From an uncultured Saprospiraceae bacterium (GTDB taxonomy: Bacteria; Bacteroidota; Bacteroidia; Chitinophagales; Saprospiraceae), in the NCBI GenBank assembly GCA_937923345.1, contig CAKZVJ010000051.1, positions 1-45,971 of the forward strand: a stretch of 45,971 bases of DNA. The letters are read 5' to 3'. Below, piece after piece: positions 17,989-28,326 of the stretch. Position 1 is the stretch's first letter. Each line of letters begins with the position of its first letter. Made by a program: the position numbers and the translations under genes. The notes beneath the pieces are model-generated. The model did no database searches and was not told the DNA's origin. It saw nothing but the letters and a program-made list of their open reading frames with translations.

Positions 17989-20900
17989 TTATCGCTCTAG
18001 TACTAAGAATCCAGAAATTGGTTCCGTTCCATCGTTCAAGTCAATGATGTAGAAGTAAGTACCCACTGGCAACGGATCGCCATTGAATGTACCCATCCAG
18101 TCGTTTTCGTACGGTTGTGCGTTGAATACTTGATCTCCCCATTGGTTGTATATAGTAACCTCATTATCTGGGAATTTAGAAGCTTCAAACAAACATGATA
18201 TCACAAATTCGTCGTTGTATCCATCTCCGTTAGGAGTAAAAATCGTAGGTGGTACACATGGTCCCGCTGCAAGAACTTGAACACTTGCTACAGCAGTAGC
18301 GCATACATCTGGACAAATATTACTACATACTTCGTAAGTAAATTCATCCGGCGTTTCAGAGAAGGTATTCGACACATAAGTGAACATTCCTCCCCCTAAA
18401 TCTTCAAGTGTTCCTAAAGTCGGACCGTCAAGTACTTCAATACTAAAGCCATCCGGTAGTGCATCATTAAGCGTTACATCTACAGTTGTGCTTACACCAA
18501 ATTCTGAAGTAAAGAAATCATCAACCGCTACAGATCCTGCCTCATAATCAAGCAGTACTGTATCAGCAGTGATTCCACACTCATTACAATCCAGTGTCCA
18601 AACTAGAGTATTGATACCTGGGCTCAAGTTTCTAACTATTGTATTAGGATCCCCAGGATTATTGAATACTACATTGTTCCCTGGATCAACTGAACTCCAA
18701 GTACCTTGACACTCGTCAGGCTCAACCGCATTCAACATAACCTCTTCTCCACAATCTTGGAAGTCATCTCCTGCAAATGCTGAGCTGGTAGCGAATGCTA
18801 CTACTAACTGTACTTCGTCACAATCAAAATCAGGTCCACAGCCTTGGTTGCCTAAGCACCATGTGAAGGAATATGTTTCTCCTGGTACCAATCCAGTTAC
18901 TAGTGTATTAGGATCGTTCTCATCAACTATCGTTACACCAATTACTTCTTGAGCAGTTGGCTGTGTCCAAACACCAGAGTTTCCTGTGATAGGCGCTACA
19001 GCGTTTAGATTTATTTCAGTTGCATTACATAGTGAGTATGGTCCACCACCATCAGCAATTTGGTTCTCCGTATTGATAACGATCACCACATCATCGAATG
19101 AGTAGTTAGTACATCCTCCATTAGAAAGTGACCATCTGAAGATATAACTACCTTCCACTAATCCACTTACTGCTGTATTTTCATCTTGTGGATTTACAAT
19201 AGTCGCCGGTGGTCCACCTTGCTGAGTCCACATTCCGTCTCCAATACTAGGTTGTAAAGCATTTAAGAAGATTGAACTTTGATTACAAATATTCTGATCG
19301 TCACCCGCAAAGGCCACTTCGTTTGGAATCGTATTAAACTCAACTGTAGCGGATACTGGTGTCATAGACGTACATCCGTTAACAGTAGCAATTACTGTAA
19401 AGTTGACCACGAAATTATCTCCCAGTCCAGCGTAGTTACTAAAGTCATTGATTACTAAGAATGGAGTCAAACCAGTAGAGCCTAAACTGTTTCCACCGTT
19501 TACATCATCAAACCATTCGTAAGTAGCACCTGCTACACCCGTACCTGTCGCTATTGACAGTGTAAGTTCTGGCGCTGCGTCATCTAAACATATTGGACCG
19601 TCAGAAACGATAGTAGGTGCAGCTGGAGAGTCTTGTACATTCAATACAAATGGTTCAGAGATTTCTGACTCGCATCCGTTCAATATACAAACTACTCGGT
19701 ATTCACCTTGATTTATATCTTCTACATCGAAGATAGTAACTGGCAGTGTAGTACCACTAAAGTTCGCTGGTCCTGTCCACATGTAATCCGCATTTGGATT
19801 TGGATTCGTTATTGTCAATATCACATCTTCACCCGCACAAGCCATATCTGGTCCTACAATCTCTGGCTGCTCTGGTCTTGGTGTAACATCTACTGTTATC
19901 GTTCCTGATGCATTAGATACACATCCAGATACATCTACGGTCAATGAGTATGACCCTGCATCCGCAGCAGCAGCTGGATTAATAATCAAGGTCGGTACAT
20001 TCGTAACCGTATCTGTTGCTCCTGGTACATCCCATACATACAATACACCTGGTTGACTGTAAGGAGTACTTTCTATTCTGATTTGATCACCTTCACAAAT
20101 CATATCGTTATCGATAGTGATAATCGGAGTGACTGGTGCATCTATCACATTCACATCGATAGGGAATGGATCAGACATACATCCATTAGGTCCAGTGACT
20201 ACGAGTACATATTGACCATTGTCAGCCTGCGTTACATTTGGTACAATTGCGTCTCTTGTAATTGATGTGAATCCACCTGGTCCAGTCCATGCAAATGTAT
20301 TTAAAGTATCGTTCGGGAATACAGAAACCATAAATTGTAAATCTTCTCCACCTGTAACACAGCCTCCTGGTCCTGGAGTAAAGCTTATCGCAGTAATGTT
20401 TGGAGTCGTTGCAGGCTGCACATCTATAGTACCTGTACCTGTACATCCATTAGCATCAGTGCATACTACTGTATAAACACCTGCATCTGTAACTATTGGA
20501 TTTTGAATAGTTGATGTAAAGCCATTAGGACCTGACCATACGTAGGTATTGAAAGAATCACTATTAACATCTAATTGTATAATATCACTATCACAAACTT
20601 GACCCCCTACTATAAATGGAACAACTGCAATAGGATCTGAAATAAGGACTTCTATTTGATCCGATTCAGCATCACAAACACCACCCGTGCTACAAATCAC
20701 TGACCATAGTCCTTGATCATAAGCTGAATTTCCTGCTGGAATAGTAGTAGTATTAGTGGTAGTACATAATAGAGGATTACTCAATGTACCAGCACTACTT
20801 CCATCTGGACCTATCCATGTATATTTATCACACACCGCACTTGTTGAAAGAATTATTGGTTCTCCATCACATACTGGTGAATTACTTGCTATAAATGGTA

Positions 20901-23900
20901 CTTCAGGTATCTCAATAACATCTACAAATATAGAACCTGGTATTTCACATCCGCTGCCATCGATTACAAATACTGAGAATAATCCTTCATCAAAAATGGA
21001 AGCATCTGTTATAGCTGGTGGGAATTGACCCATAAACTGGAACCCATTTGGTCCTTCCCATCTGTATGAAATCCAATTTGGATCAGGATTTGAAACTGTC
21101 AACAAAAAGTCATCGCCTTCACAAACCGGATTTGGATTGGCTACTACTATTGGACTATTTGCCTGTATAGTTGTAGTAATCGTAATCGGATTTGATGCAT
21201 TTGTAGTACATAGATTATCACAAATAACAGCATGGTAATATGTAGTACCTGACAACGCTGGGAATGAAATAGTCGGCACCGAAGTAGTTGCTAAAAGAAC
21301 ATCTTCTGGACCATTTACACCAAACGGTGCACTATCTATAAACCATTTCCATGTTGCCGTAGGACTAGAATAGCCTGAGTTGTCTGTCAAGACTACTGTT
21401 TCTCCGGGACAATTAAAGTTCATTGCGTTCGCCGTGATCATTGGATCTGGTAAGTTTGGATTTACCACATCAATAGTTCTTACACATGATGTGTTATCTA
21501 CGTTACCCGCTAAATCAGAAACTGTGTAGGTAATAGTGTTCATACCTGGATTCAAGGTAACCGTTGGGCTTGTTCCATTAGATGGGAACATCGTTTGTGC
21601 TATTGTAGTAGCACCCGTTACATTGTATCCAAACATAGTAGATTCGAATGCTAACTGAACAGAAAGCATTGAAGCTCCATTATCTGTTACGTTGGTAAGA
21701 GATACATCACTTGGGAATGTACCCGGAGCAACACAGGGGTTGATACCGAAGTCATCATTGTTAGGATCTCCATCATTATTAAATCCAAGTAGTCCATTAA
21801 ATACTGGAGCTACTGTAATGTCAATCGCACCATCAGCAGACCAAGCCTGAAGTTGTGCAGCAGGTACGATAACCTGTAACACATTCATCATTGGGTCTCC
21901 ACATCCTGCATTCGTGTTAGTCGTACCTAAGAGCACGCCACCTTCACCGAATATATTTAAAGTCTCTTGACTTGATACACTGCCTAGAGGAGTGTTGTCT
22001 AAATCTCCCTTAAACATGATATTGAGTACACCATCACCTGATGGAGGAGGTGAACCCGCCAAACTAAATGAACTCACTACAGTATCCATTACAAACCCAT
22101 CAATATTTGGGTGTGCAGTAAATCTAAGTTCATTGAACATGATAGTGTTATCATAAGCAGCTAATTCACAGTTATCAAATACGTCATTATCTGGTCTTGG
22201 TAACATTACGCCTACTGGATTACAATCTGGAGTGGCAATAGTAGCTGGTAAATTATCTAATGGACAATTTGCAAACATTGGAGCTTCATCATCGATAACA
22301 GTTACGTTAAATGTACATGATGTTGAGTTTCCGCTACAATCCGTTGCCACGAATGTTACCGTAGATACTCCGTCAAATGCCATTCCTGTTCCAACAGTAG
22401 TGCCGGTACCAGTCATAGAACCTGATCCAGTCATAGAACCTGACCCCGTACCTGGCGTTCCAGTAAATCCTGAAGAAGGACCAGAGAACGTTTCAGTAAT
22501 GGTTGGGAATGTTGCAGGCATGAATGGGCCTCCATTTACACTATACTCTAGCGAACCACCTGCTGGTGGAGTAGTGCAATCATATGTCAGTGATGGAGCA
22601 AAAGCAGTACCTCCACATGTATTATTAATAGCTTGATTTTCTAATCCAGGACCTGGGTTATTAGGAATCAACATAATCGTAACAATTCCATCAGAAGCCC
22701 ACTGATTAAATGTATTCACAGGTATAGTAAACTGTTGGTTAGGTAGATCACCACACTGCGTAGCAGTTGGTGCAGTCTGTCCTAGTAAGGTCATACCTTC
22801 ACCAAATATCTGGAAGAATTCTGTGTGACCAATATTGATAAACTCACCATCCAGGTTCACAAAATCAAAATTCAATACAACGTCACTTATTGCCACAGTT
22901 GGTTGAGACGGAACAGCAAAATCTATTGTGATATCATCCACGATAACATTTGGATCTACAGCACCTGTGACTTGTACAAATCCACCAGTAACTGGCGCTG
23001 AAGAGGTAAACCCAATAGGCCCACAAGGAGACTGTATATCAGCACATCCATCCACAACGGTTGGAGGGAAGAATTCAAATGCTGCTGAACAATCACCCAA
23101 TCCGTCACTACTTGTAGCAAGGGTAACATCTGTTGGGCATCCTGAAATAACCGGAGGCGTATCATCAATCACAGAGAAGGTAGCTGTAGTGATAGCACTG
23201 TTTCCACATTCATCTCTTACTACGAAGTCGACCATTGCTACAATATCTGATGGACAAATAGCACCTGGTAAGAAAGCTGGAGTTGATGTTCCACTTTGAA
23301 AAGCAAACCAACTAGACATTCCTATTTGACCCGTAACTGGATTATATGTACCTCCAGCGTTATCAATTGTTGTACAATTATCATTTGCAACTGATCCAAA
23401 CCCAATCGTCTGTATCCAATTTGTGAACGCTGCATTCACACCCGATCCATTAGGATTGGCATTGCAAGAAAATTCAAGATCGTCCGCTGCGATAGTAATT
23501 GTTGGTGGCACATTATCCACAACAGTTATAAATTGCTGTTGAGTATTGGCATTACCGCAACCATCAGTTAGAGTCCAAGTACGTGTAATAACACCTGTAC
23601 CTGCACAACCATTGGGCATAGAATCCGAAAAGTCTACATTAAATCCACTACAGTTGTCTGCACCATCTGTAATCCCGCCTCCAGTAAATGCTGGATCTCG
23701 GCTATCATCACAATTGATAGTTACGTTTGGTGGTATACTAAACGTCGGTGGCATAAAGTCTCTAATCTCAATAAGCTGCGATGCCTGAGAAGAGTTTCCA
23801 CATTGATCTGTTGCAGTATATGTTCTAGTTACTCTTTGGAACACATTATCAGTACAAGGTTCAACTGGAGTAGTTATGTCATTAAATGTAATAACTACTG

Positions 23901-26900
23901 AACCTGAACCAGTACCCATTAAGCTACCTGAACCTCCACATGCATCAAATACACTTGGGAAAGGAACTATACTATCATCAAAATCACAATTTGAATCTGC
24001 AGTAACCTGTACCGTAAATAAATTTGAAGTAAACTCAGGTGCATCTCCATCTGTAATTTCCCAGAATGAAGTATTTCTTGATTCATTATCACATGCGTCA
24101 GTAGCAAGGAAAGTTACGTCTACTCTCCAACCACAAGTAGATGGATCAACTGTTGGATAGAAAGTAGTAGAATCTGTACCCCCTGTATTTCCATTTGAAT
24201 CTGTCCAGAAGAAAGAAAAGGTAATTGGTTCACTACAGTTATCCGTTGCATCTACATCTGTCAAATCATTATCTCCATTTGAATCTATCCAAAGTTGAAG
24301 TCCTGCTTGATCATCAGAATAAATCCCTCCTGGTCCACACTCCTCACTTATATCAGTAGAGCCATCTAATAAAGGATCTGTTACATCAAAAACTTCAAAG
24401 GTTACTTGATCTGTTTGAGTAGAAAATCCACATTCATCAGTGGCTACAAAAATGATGTCCACAGAACCTGTACCTCCGCAACCAGAAGTCAACATTGGGT
24501 TTGCAGGTATTGTAGACCAAACAATATCAGTCCCACATGCGTCTGACGCCATGGCACCACCATTATTATCAATATAGTTTTGCAAATCCATCCCATTCGC
24601 ACCTGTACAAGTAACTAGGCCATCTGTAGGCTGGGTAGTAATCACTGGACCAGTAGTTTTAGTCACAGTAAAGGTCGCAGGAAATGGTCCTGCTGCGTTA
24701 CCACATAAATCAGCGGCAAAGAAATCAAGAGTCAATGACCGCCCAGCATTACATGGACTTCCCATCAGATCATTAACAGAAACCTGATTAAATCCTGGAT
24801 TGTTAGAAGGATTGTTATCTGTATCCATAGCAGGATCATATGTTCCTGCTAAGAAATAAAATGTATTTACATTCATTCCGGAACATGCATCCTCAGCTGT
24901 AAAACCAGGCTGTGGTGTATTCGGATTATTACCTCTGGTCACTGCCCAAAGATTAAGTTGATTTGCATTATCTGGCCCACACTCTACCAGCATCGCTTCT
25001 GGGAAGGTTACTGGAGTTGGGGCAGTATTATCAGTTATTGTAAATGTAGCTGATCCTGCACTTGTACTGATTCCACATTCGTCTTGTGCAAAGAATTCTA
25101 CAGTGTAAGTACCTGTACTACCACAAGCTGCATTTAATGTTGGATTAACAGGTTGGAAAGTAAAAGTCGTAGCCCCGCAATTATCAAAAGCAGTTGCGCC
25201 TCCTGCGTTTGCCAACCAGTTTTGAAAAGCAGTATCACTACTTCCAGAACCGTCGCACTCTGCTGACGCATCCATTGCCATTTGAGTAACTGTTGGTGCA
25301 GTATCATCAATTACTCTAAAGGTAGCTGGTCCTGTCTGGCTAGTATTTCCACATTCGTCAACAAAAAAGACAGTCATGCTTAGTACACCCGTAGGGCCGC
25401 ACTCATCGGTCAAATCTGCTAGTGTTATATTATTAAATCCTGGATCATTTGATGGGTTACCATCTGGATCCAAATTTGGATCATATGTTCCTGTTAGGAA
25501 AAAATATGATGTTGTATTTCCACAGGCGTCAGTAGCAGTTGCTCCAGGTTGTGGAGTACCAGGGTTATCACCTCTTGTAGCTGTCCATGCAGCAAGTGCA
25601 GCAGCTTCATCATCATTACAATTTACAACCATGCTTTCTGGTTGAGTTTGTATCATCGGAGGATCATTATCGGTCAAGCTGAATGTAGCATCATAGGTAT
25701 CGGTACTTAAATTACCACAGTTATCTGTAGCTTGAAATCTAATGGTTACTTCACCAGTTATACCACAGTCATCAGTGAGAATATCTAATATAGAGCCTCC
25801 ACCAAAAACAACCATTCCATTAGTAAGAACTTGTGTACCCATTGGCACACCTCCATTAACAACAGTTCCATTAAAAGAAGCTGCCGTACAACCATCAGAA
25901 GCGATTCCTCCAGCTGCTCCTACTAACCAATTTGTAAGTGCTTGTTCTGGAGTAGTATTAGGTGCACCAGCTGAACAGGAAACCGACAAATTCCCTCCAA
26001 TCTGAGTAATCATTGGCGGATCATTATCTGTGACGGTAAATCTCTTGGTAACTGGTGTTGTTGGATTACCACAGGCATCCGTGTAGGTAAAAGTTACTTC
26101 TACAAAACCTATAGCGTTATCAACAGTAAATGGATTCCCATCTTCAAGTGGAAAATTATCTTGACATAAACCATCATTGATTGATGTATTTAAAGCATTT
26201 AGTATATCTGTAAAGCTGGCTGTAGTTGCTCCATTATCTAATGAAGAAGTCAAGGTGATACCAGAGCATGCATCTACCGCCATTGATTGTGCCCCTGAAT
26301 CTACCCAAGCTTGTAAGTCTCCTACAAATGAACCATCTCCACAGTCTACAGCGATAGCATCCGCCCCGTCCGTAATCGTGGGAGTCGTTCTATCATCAAT
26401 CATGTAGTTTGTAGGATTCGAAGTAGTTGTCACTCCACATGCATTGGTGTATTGGAATGTAACTATATAATCACCATTAGGGCAAGGCTGAATCAGTGCA
26501 GCGTTTGGGTCATTGGTAATATCAACACCATTTAAAAATGCTCTTATCGTAACACCAGCGCCACAATCTTCTTGCACTTCTGCATCTCCTCCTCGCATTA
26601 CCCATCCCGCAAATCCAATATTTGTAGCTGTATTGTCTGTACAGTTATCAACCACTGGTTGAGGTTGAATAGTAATCACTGGACCAGTCGGATCATCAAC
26701 AACTATATCTTGTCCATAAGTCTGAACATTTCCACAATCATCAGTGAGTGTATAAGACCTTCTATATGTTCTAGGACATGAAGTAGGTGTACCGCTTATC
26801 AATACATCAGCATTCATTGCATATCCTAATGCATTATCTGGAGTACAATCCATGATATCTACACCCGTTGTATTTTGAATATCAAATACACTACCCAATG

Positions 26901-27663
26901 TTGGTGCATCACTTAAAGCACAAAAAGGTCCTAAATTTGGCAGTGCAGCAAAAGTAGGAGGAGTATTGTCAGCTGAAATAATAATATTTTGACGGCAAGT
27001 ATCTACAAACCCAAACATATCTATCGCAGTCCAAGTTCTTGTTATTGATCCACCTGTACACTGGTTGGGTGTTACTGTTTGTCCTTCATAGGTAGCTGTT
27101 TGTTGTCCTACAAAACAGTTATCCATAAATGTTACTGTTGGCACGGCAGGAATATCTGAAATACATTCAATAAATATATCTGCTGGACAATCAATAACAG
27201 GAGGCATGTTATCCACGATATCTAAACTATACTGCTGATCACTGCAGTCACCCGTTGAAAGATAAACGGTGAAGTCAATTGTTAATTCATCACCTGCAGT
27301 TAGATTTTCAACCATGTTGTTTGGAAATGGTAAAATCTGGAAGGTGTTTATATTTATTACTCTTGTAATTCTTATAGAATCAATAAGTGTCGTTGCCGCA
27401 AAACAACTTGGATCATCCGTTGAAGGCATTACCATAACATTATCAACAAACCATTCTCCAGCGATTGCGGGATCTGTACTAGGTGTGATGTCTATGTCTA
27501 TAATACAATCATTTTCAATTGGAACGTTGGATCCCAAATCCAAATCAAAGTCTATACTATTGTTACAAGTACAGGCCATTTGACTATTGGCGGTTGTGAT
27601 AAACAGGAAAAACATTGCAGTCGTAGACAGCAATGCCATGAGTGGGTGTAATCGGTGTATCAT
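17989..27663 (-). CDS. Giant SprB-like surface protein with type B (gliding-motility-type) C-terminal domain
   Basis: 3224 residues. Signal peptide about 1-27 (TTANSQ). Residues about 130-1520 hold about 14 HYR/Ig-like repeats of roughly 90-125 residues, each with a CGN-type motif and a DNTPPT/DDTAPT linker. Two related beta modules (about 1541-1683 and 1834-2013), both containing IFGEG...LLG, interrupt this series, with a Gly/Ser/Met/Thr tract at about 1731-1761. Then come about seven Ig-like repeats marked by C-GE/GD (about 2090-2785), three PKD-like repeats (to about 3020), a cadherin-like domain (about 3041-3133) and the C-terminal sorting domain (FTPNGDGYNDEF, IYNQWGDQVF, PVGTYFYIIDL). 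It should be exported by T9SS and displayed as an adhesin or motility protein. Cysteines are frequent and appear paired, suggesting many disulfides. First gene of the three-gene operon. Confidence 0.93.
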   Translation of the reverse strand: MIHRLHPLMALLSTTAMFFLFITTANSQMACTCNNSIDFDLDLGSNVPIENDCIIDIDITPSTDPAIAGEWFVDNVMVMPSTDDPSCFAATTLIDSIRITRVININTFQILPFPNNMVENLTAGDELTIDFTVYLSTGDCSDQQYSLDIVDNMPPVIDCPADIFIECISDIPAVPTVTFMDNCFVGQQTATYEGQTVTPNQCTGGSITRTWTAIDMFGFVDTCRQNIIISADNTPPTFAALPNLGPFCALSDAPTLGSVFDIQNTTGVDIMDCTPDNALGYAMNADVLISGTPTSCPRTYRRSYTLTDDCGNVQTYGQDIVVDDPTGPVITIQPQPVVDNCTDNTATNIGFAGWVMRGGDAEVQEDCGAGVTIRAFLNGVDITNDPNAALIQPCPNGDYIVTFQYTNACGVTTTSNPTNYMIDDRTTPTITDGADAIAVDCGDGSFVGDLQAWVDSGAQSMAVDACSGITLTSSLDNGATTASFTDILNALNTSINDGLCQDNFPLEDGNPFTVDNAIGFVEVTFTYTDACGNPTTPVTKRFTVTDNDPPMITQIGGNLSVSCSAGAPNTTPEQALTNWLVGAAGGIASDGCTAASFNGTVVNGGVPMGTQVLTNGMVVFGGGSILDILTDDCGITGEVTIRFQATDNCGNLSTDTYDATFSLTDNDPPMIQTQPESMVVNCNDDEAAALAAWTATRGDNPGTPQPGATATDACGNTTSYFFLTGTYDPNLDPDGNPSNDPGFNNITLADLTDECGPTGVLSMTVFFVDECGNTSQTGPATFRVIDDTAPTVTQMAMDASAECDGSGSSDTAFQNWLANAGGATAFDNCGATTFTFQPVNPTLNAACGSTGTYTVEFFAQDECGISTSAGSATFTITDNTAPTPVTFPEAMLVECGPDNANQLNLWAVTRGNNPNTPQPGFTAEDACSGMNVNTFYFLAGTYDPAMDTDNNPSNNPGFNQVSVNDLMGSPCNAGRSLTLDFFAADLCGNAAGPFPATFTVTKTTGPVITTQPTDGLVTCTGANGMDLQNYIDNNGGAMASDACGTDIVWSTIPANPMLTSGCGGTGSVDIIFVATDECGFSTQTDQVTFEVFDVTDPLLDGSTDISEECGPGGIYSDDQAGLQLWIDSNGDNDLTDVDATDNCSEPITFSFFWTDSNGNTGGTDSTTFYPTVDPSTCGWRVDVTFLATDACDNESRNTSFWEITDGDAPEFTSNLFTVQVTADSNCDFDDSIVPFPSVFDACGGSGSLMGTGSGSVVITFNDITTPVEPCTDNVFQRVTRTYTATDQCGNSSQASQLIEIRDFMPPTFSIPPNVTINCDDSRDPAFTGGGITDGADNCSGFNVDFSDSMPNGCAGTGVITRTWTLTDGCGNANTQQQFITVVDNVPPTITIAADDLEFSCNANPNGSGVNAAFTNWIQTIGFGSVANDNCTTIDNAGGTYNPVTGQIGMSSWFAFQSGTSTPAFLPGAICPSDIVAMVDFVVRDECGNSAITTATFSVIDDTPPVISGCPTDVTLATSSDGLGDCSAAFEFFPPTVVDGCADIQSPCGPIGFTSSAPVTGGFVQVTGAVDPNVIVDDITIDFAVPSQPTVAISDVVLNFDFVNLDGEFINIGHTEFFQIFGEGMTLLGQTAPTATQCGDLPNQQFTIPVNTFNQWASDGIVTIMLIPNNPGPGLENQAINNTCGGTAFAPSLTYDCTTPPAGGSLEYSVNGGPFMPATFPTITETFSGPSSGFTGTPGTGSGSMTGSGSMTGTGTTVGTGMAFDGVSTVTFVATDCSGNSTSCTFNVTVIDDEAPMFANCPLDNLPATIATPDCNPVGVMLPRPDNDVFDNCELAAYDNTIMFNELRFTAHPNIDGFVMDTVVSSFSLAGSPPPSGDGVLNIMFKGDLDNTPLGSVSSQETLNIFGEGGVLLGTTNTNAGCGDPMMNVLQVIVPAAQLQAWSADGAIDITVAPVFNGLLGFNNDGDPNNDDFGINPCVAPGTFPSDVSLTNVTDNGASMLSVQLAFESTMFGYNVTGATTIAQTMFPSNGTSPTVTLNPGMNTITYTVSDLAGNVDNTSCVRTIDVVNPNLPDPMITANAMNFNCPGETVVLTDNSGYSSPTATWKWFIDSAPFGVNGPEDVLLATTSVPTISFPALSGTTYYHAVICDNLCTTNASNPITITTTIQANSPIVVANPNPVCEGDDFLLTVSNPDPNWISYRWEGPNGFQFMGQFPPAITDASIFDEGLFSVFVIDGSGCEIPGSIFVDVIEIPEVPFIASNSPVCDGEPIILSTSAVCDKYTWIGPDGSSAGTLSNPLLCTTTNTTTIPAGNSAYDQGLWSVICSTGGVCDAESDQIEVLISDPIAVVPFIVGGQVCDSDIIQLDVNSDSFNTYVWSGPNGFTSTIQNPIVTDAGVYTVVCTDANGCTGTGTIDVQPATTPNITAISFTPGPGGCVTGGEDLQFMVSVFPNDTLNTFAWTGPGGFTSITRDAIVPNVTQADNGQYVLVVTGPNGCMSDPFPIDVNVIDAPVTPIITIDNDMICEGDQIRIESTPYSQPGVLYVWDVPGATDTVTNVPTLIINPAAAADAGSYSLTVDVSGCVSNASGTITVDVTPRPEQPEIVGPDMACAGEDVILTITNPNPNADYMWTGPANFSGTTLPVTIFDVEDINQGEYRVVCILNGCESEISEPFVLNVQDSPAAPTIVSDGPICLDDAAPELTLSIATGTGVAGATYEWFDDVNGGNSLGSTGLTPFLVINDFSNYAGLGDNFVVNFTVIATVNGCTSMTPVSATVEFNTIPNEVAFAGDDQNICNQSSIFLNALQPSIGDGMWTQQGGPPATIVNPQDENTAVSGLVEGSYIFRWSLSNGGCTNYSFDDVVIVINTENQIADGGGPYSLCNATEINLNAVAPITGNSGVWTQPTAQEVIGVTIVDENDPNTLVTGLVPGETYSFTWCLGNQGCGPDFDCDEVQLVVAFATSSAFAGDDFQDCGEEVMLNAVEPDECQGTWSSVDPGNNVVFNNPGDPNTIVRNLSPGINTLVWTLDCNECGITADTVLLDYEAGSVAVDDFFTSEFGVSTTVDVTLNDALPDGFSIEVLDGPTLGTLEDLGGGMFTYVSNTFSETPDEFTYEVCSNICPDVCATAVASVQVLAAGPCVPPTIFTPNGDGYNDEFVISCLFEASKFPDNEVTIYNQWGDQVFNAQPYENDWMGTFNGDPLPVGTYFYIIDLNDGTEPISGFLVLER
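22409..22443 (-). repeat. 18-base tandem repeat in the adhesin gene
   Basis: CCAGTCATAGAACCTGA occurs twice with an 18-base period and encodes the repeated GSGSMT unit of the low-complexity tract at about residues 1731-1761. It is a place where copy number could change without breaking the frame. Confidence 0.7.
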
Positions 27664-28143
27664 ACTAATTATTAATTTAAATAATAGTAAAAATCGGTTA
27701 TAATAAAAACTTGTTTTTCAACACTTTGTGTAATCATTTCAAAGCGTGTATTTCGTACAACATCATTGCGATTTTAAATCAAAATCGCAATAACGGCGTA
27801 AGGTATCCATAATATAATACATATCAAACTTTTTTAATATGTAATTATCTTGTGATAAAATCACTAACTAGGCATCTGATCTGCAATTATATGCCTTCAG
27901 ATTTTTAAAAGTTCGGTTGTAAGATTGTTTAGAGGTGGGGTTAAATGGCAAACAAATAATGTTTTAAAGTGCCATTCTACATGCCTAACGCATGATTTTG
28001 TCTTTGTGATGCCTCTTTCATTAAAATTAGTTCGTTGCTTCGTTTAGCAAAAGATAAGCGGAATACAGATCTTATCTTGGTGTAAATTTACGGAAGCCAT
28101 TTCAAATAGTTGTTACAATATATATTAATTTTTTATACATACA
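27664..28143 (-). other. 480-base leader region of the surface operon
   Basis: No reading frame of note on either strand. It contains a perfect 11-bp inverted repeat at 27765-27791 and AT-rich stretches. No exact TAnnTTTG box is found on the minus strand; TATCTTTTG near 28048 (minus strand) is one base longer than the consensus. The region probably holds the promoter and a long untranslated leader. Confidence 0.4.
27765..27791 (-). promoter_or_regulatory. Perfect 11-bp inverted repeat in the adhesin leader
   Basis: ATTGCGATTTT, five loop bases, AAAATCGCAAT. It lies about 100 bases ahead of the giant gene's start. It may be an operator or an mRNA leader hairpin; there is no T run to make it a terminator on the minus strand beyond the stem's own four. 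Confidence 0.4.
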
Positions 28144-28326
28144 TTACTGCTCCTCTGACAACTTGCTGCTTTTCAGCTTCTTATCTTCTAAATTTTTATT
28201 TAAAAATTTATTCAATTTCTCCACAGAAGTATTTGTAACAATTTCGCCAAATTCGTTGATTTCAATGTTAAAATCCTCCAGCTTTTCGGACTCCTTTTTC
28301 TTGTCTTTTTCTTTATCCTTACCCAT
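28144..28326 (-). CDS. Small charged protein overlapping the end of gltX
   Basis: 60 residues from the ATG at 28326, which overlaps the last codons of gltX (ATGGGTAA contains the gltX stop), so translation is probably coupled. The N-terminus is a lysine/glutamate run (MGKDKEKDKKKESEKLEDFN), then a more ordered part with FNIEINEFGEIVTNTSVEKLNKFLN (quoted in part: INEFGEIVTNTSVEKLNKF) and a charged tail. The central segment with alternating hydrophobics looks conserved rather than random. I do not recognise a family; small basic/acidic proteins downstream of gltX occur in other Bacteroidota in my recollection. An earlier in-frame ATG at 28350 would lie well inside gltX and is less likely. Confidence 0.6.
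   Translation of the reverse strand: MGKDKEKDKKKESEKLEDFNIEINEFGEIVTNTSVEKLNKFLNKNLEDKKLKSSKLSEEQ

Noticed and set aside
19708..27583. Many 60-134 codon frames on the plus strand opposite the giant adhesin
   Set aside because: The adhesin's repetitive, Thr/Pro/Gly-rich coding sequence leaves the opposite strand open by chance; the products are low complexity and mirror the repeats.
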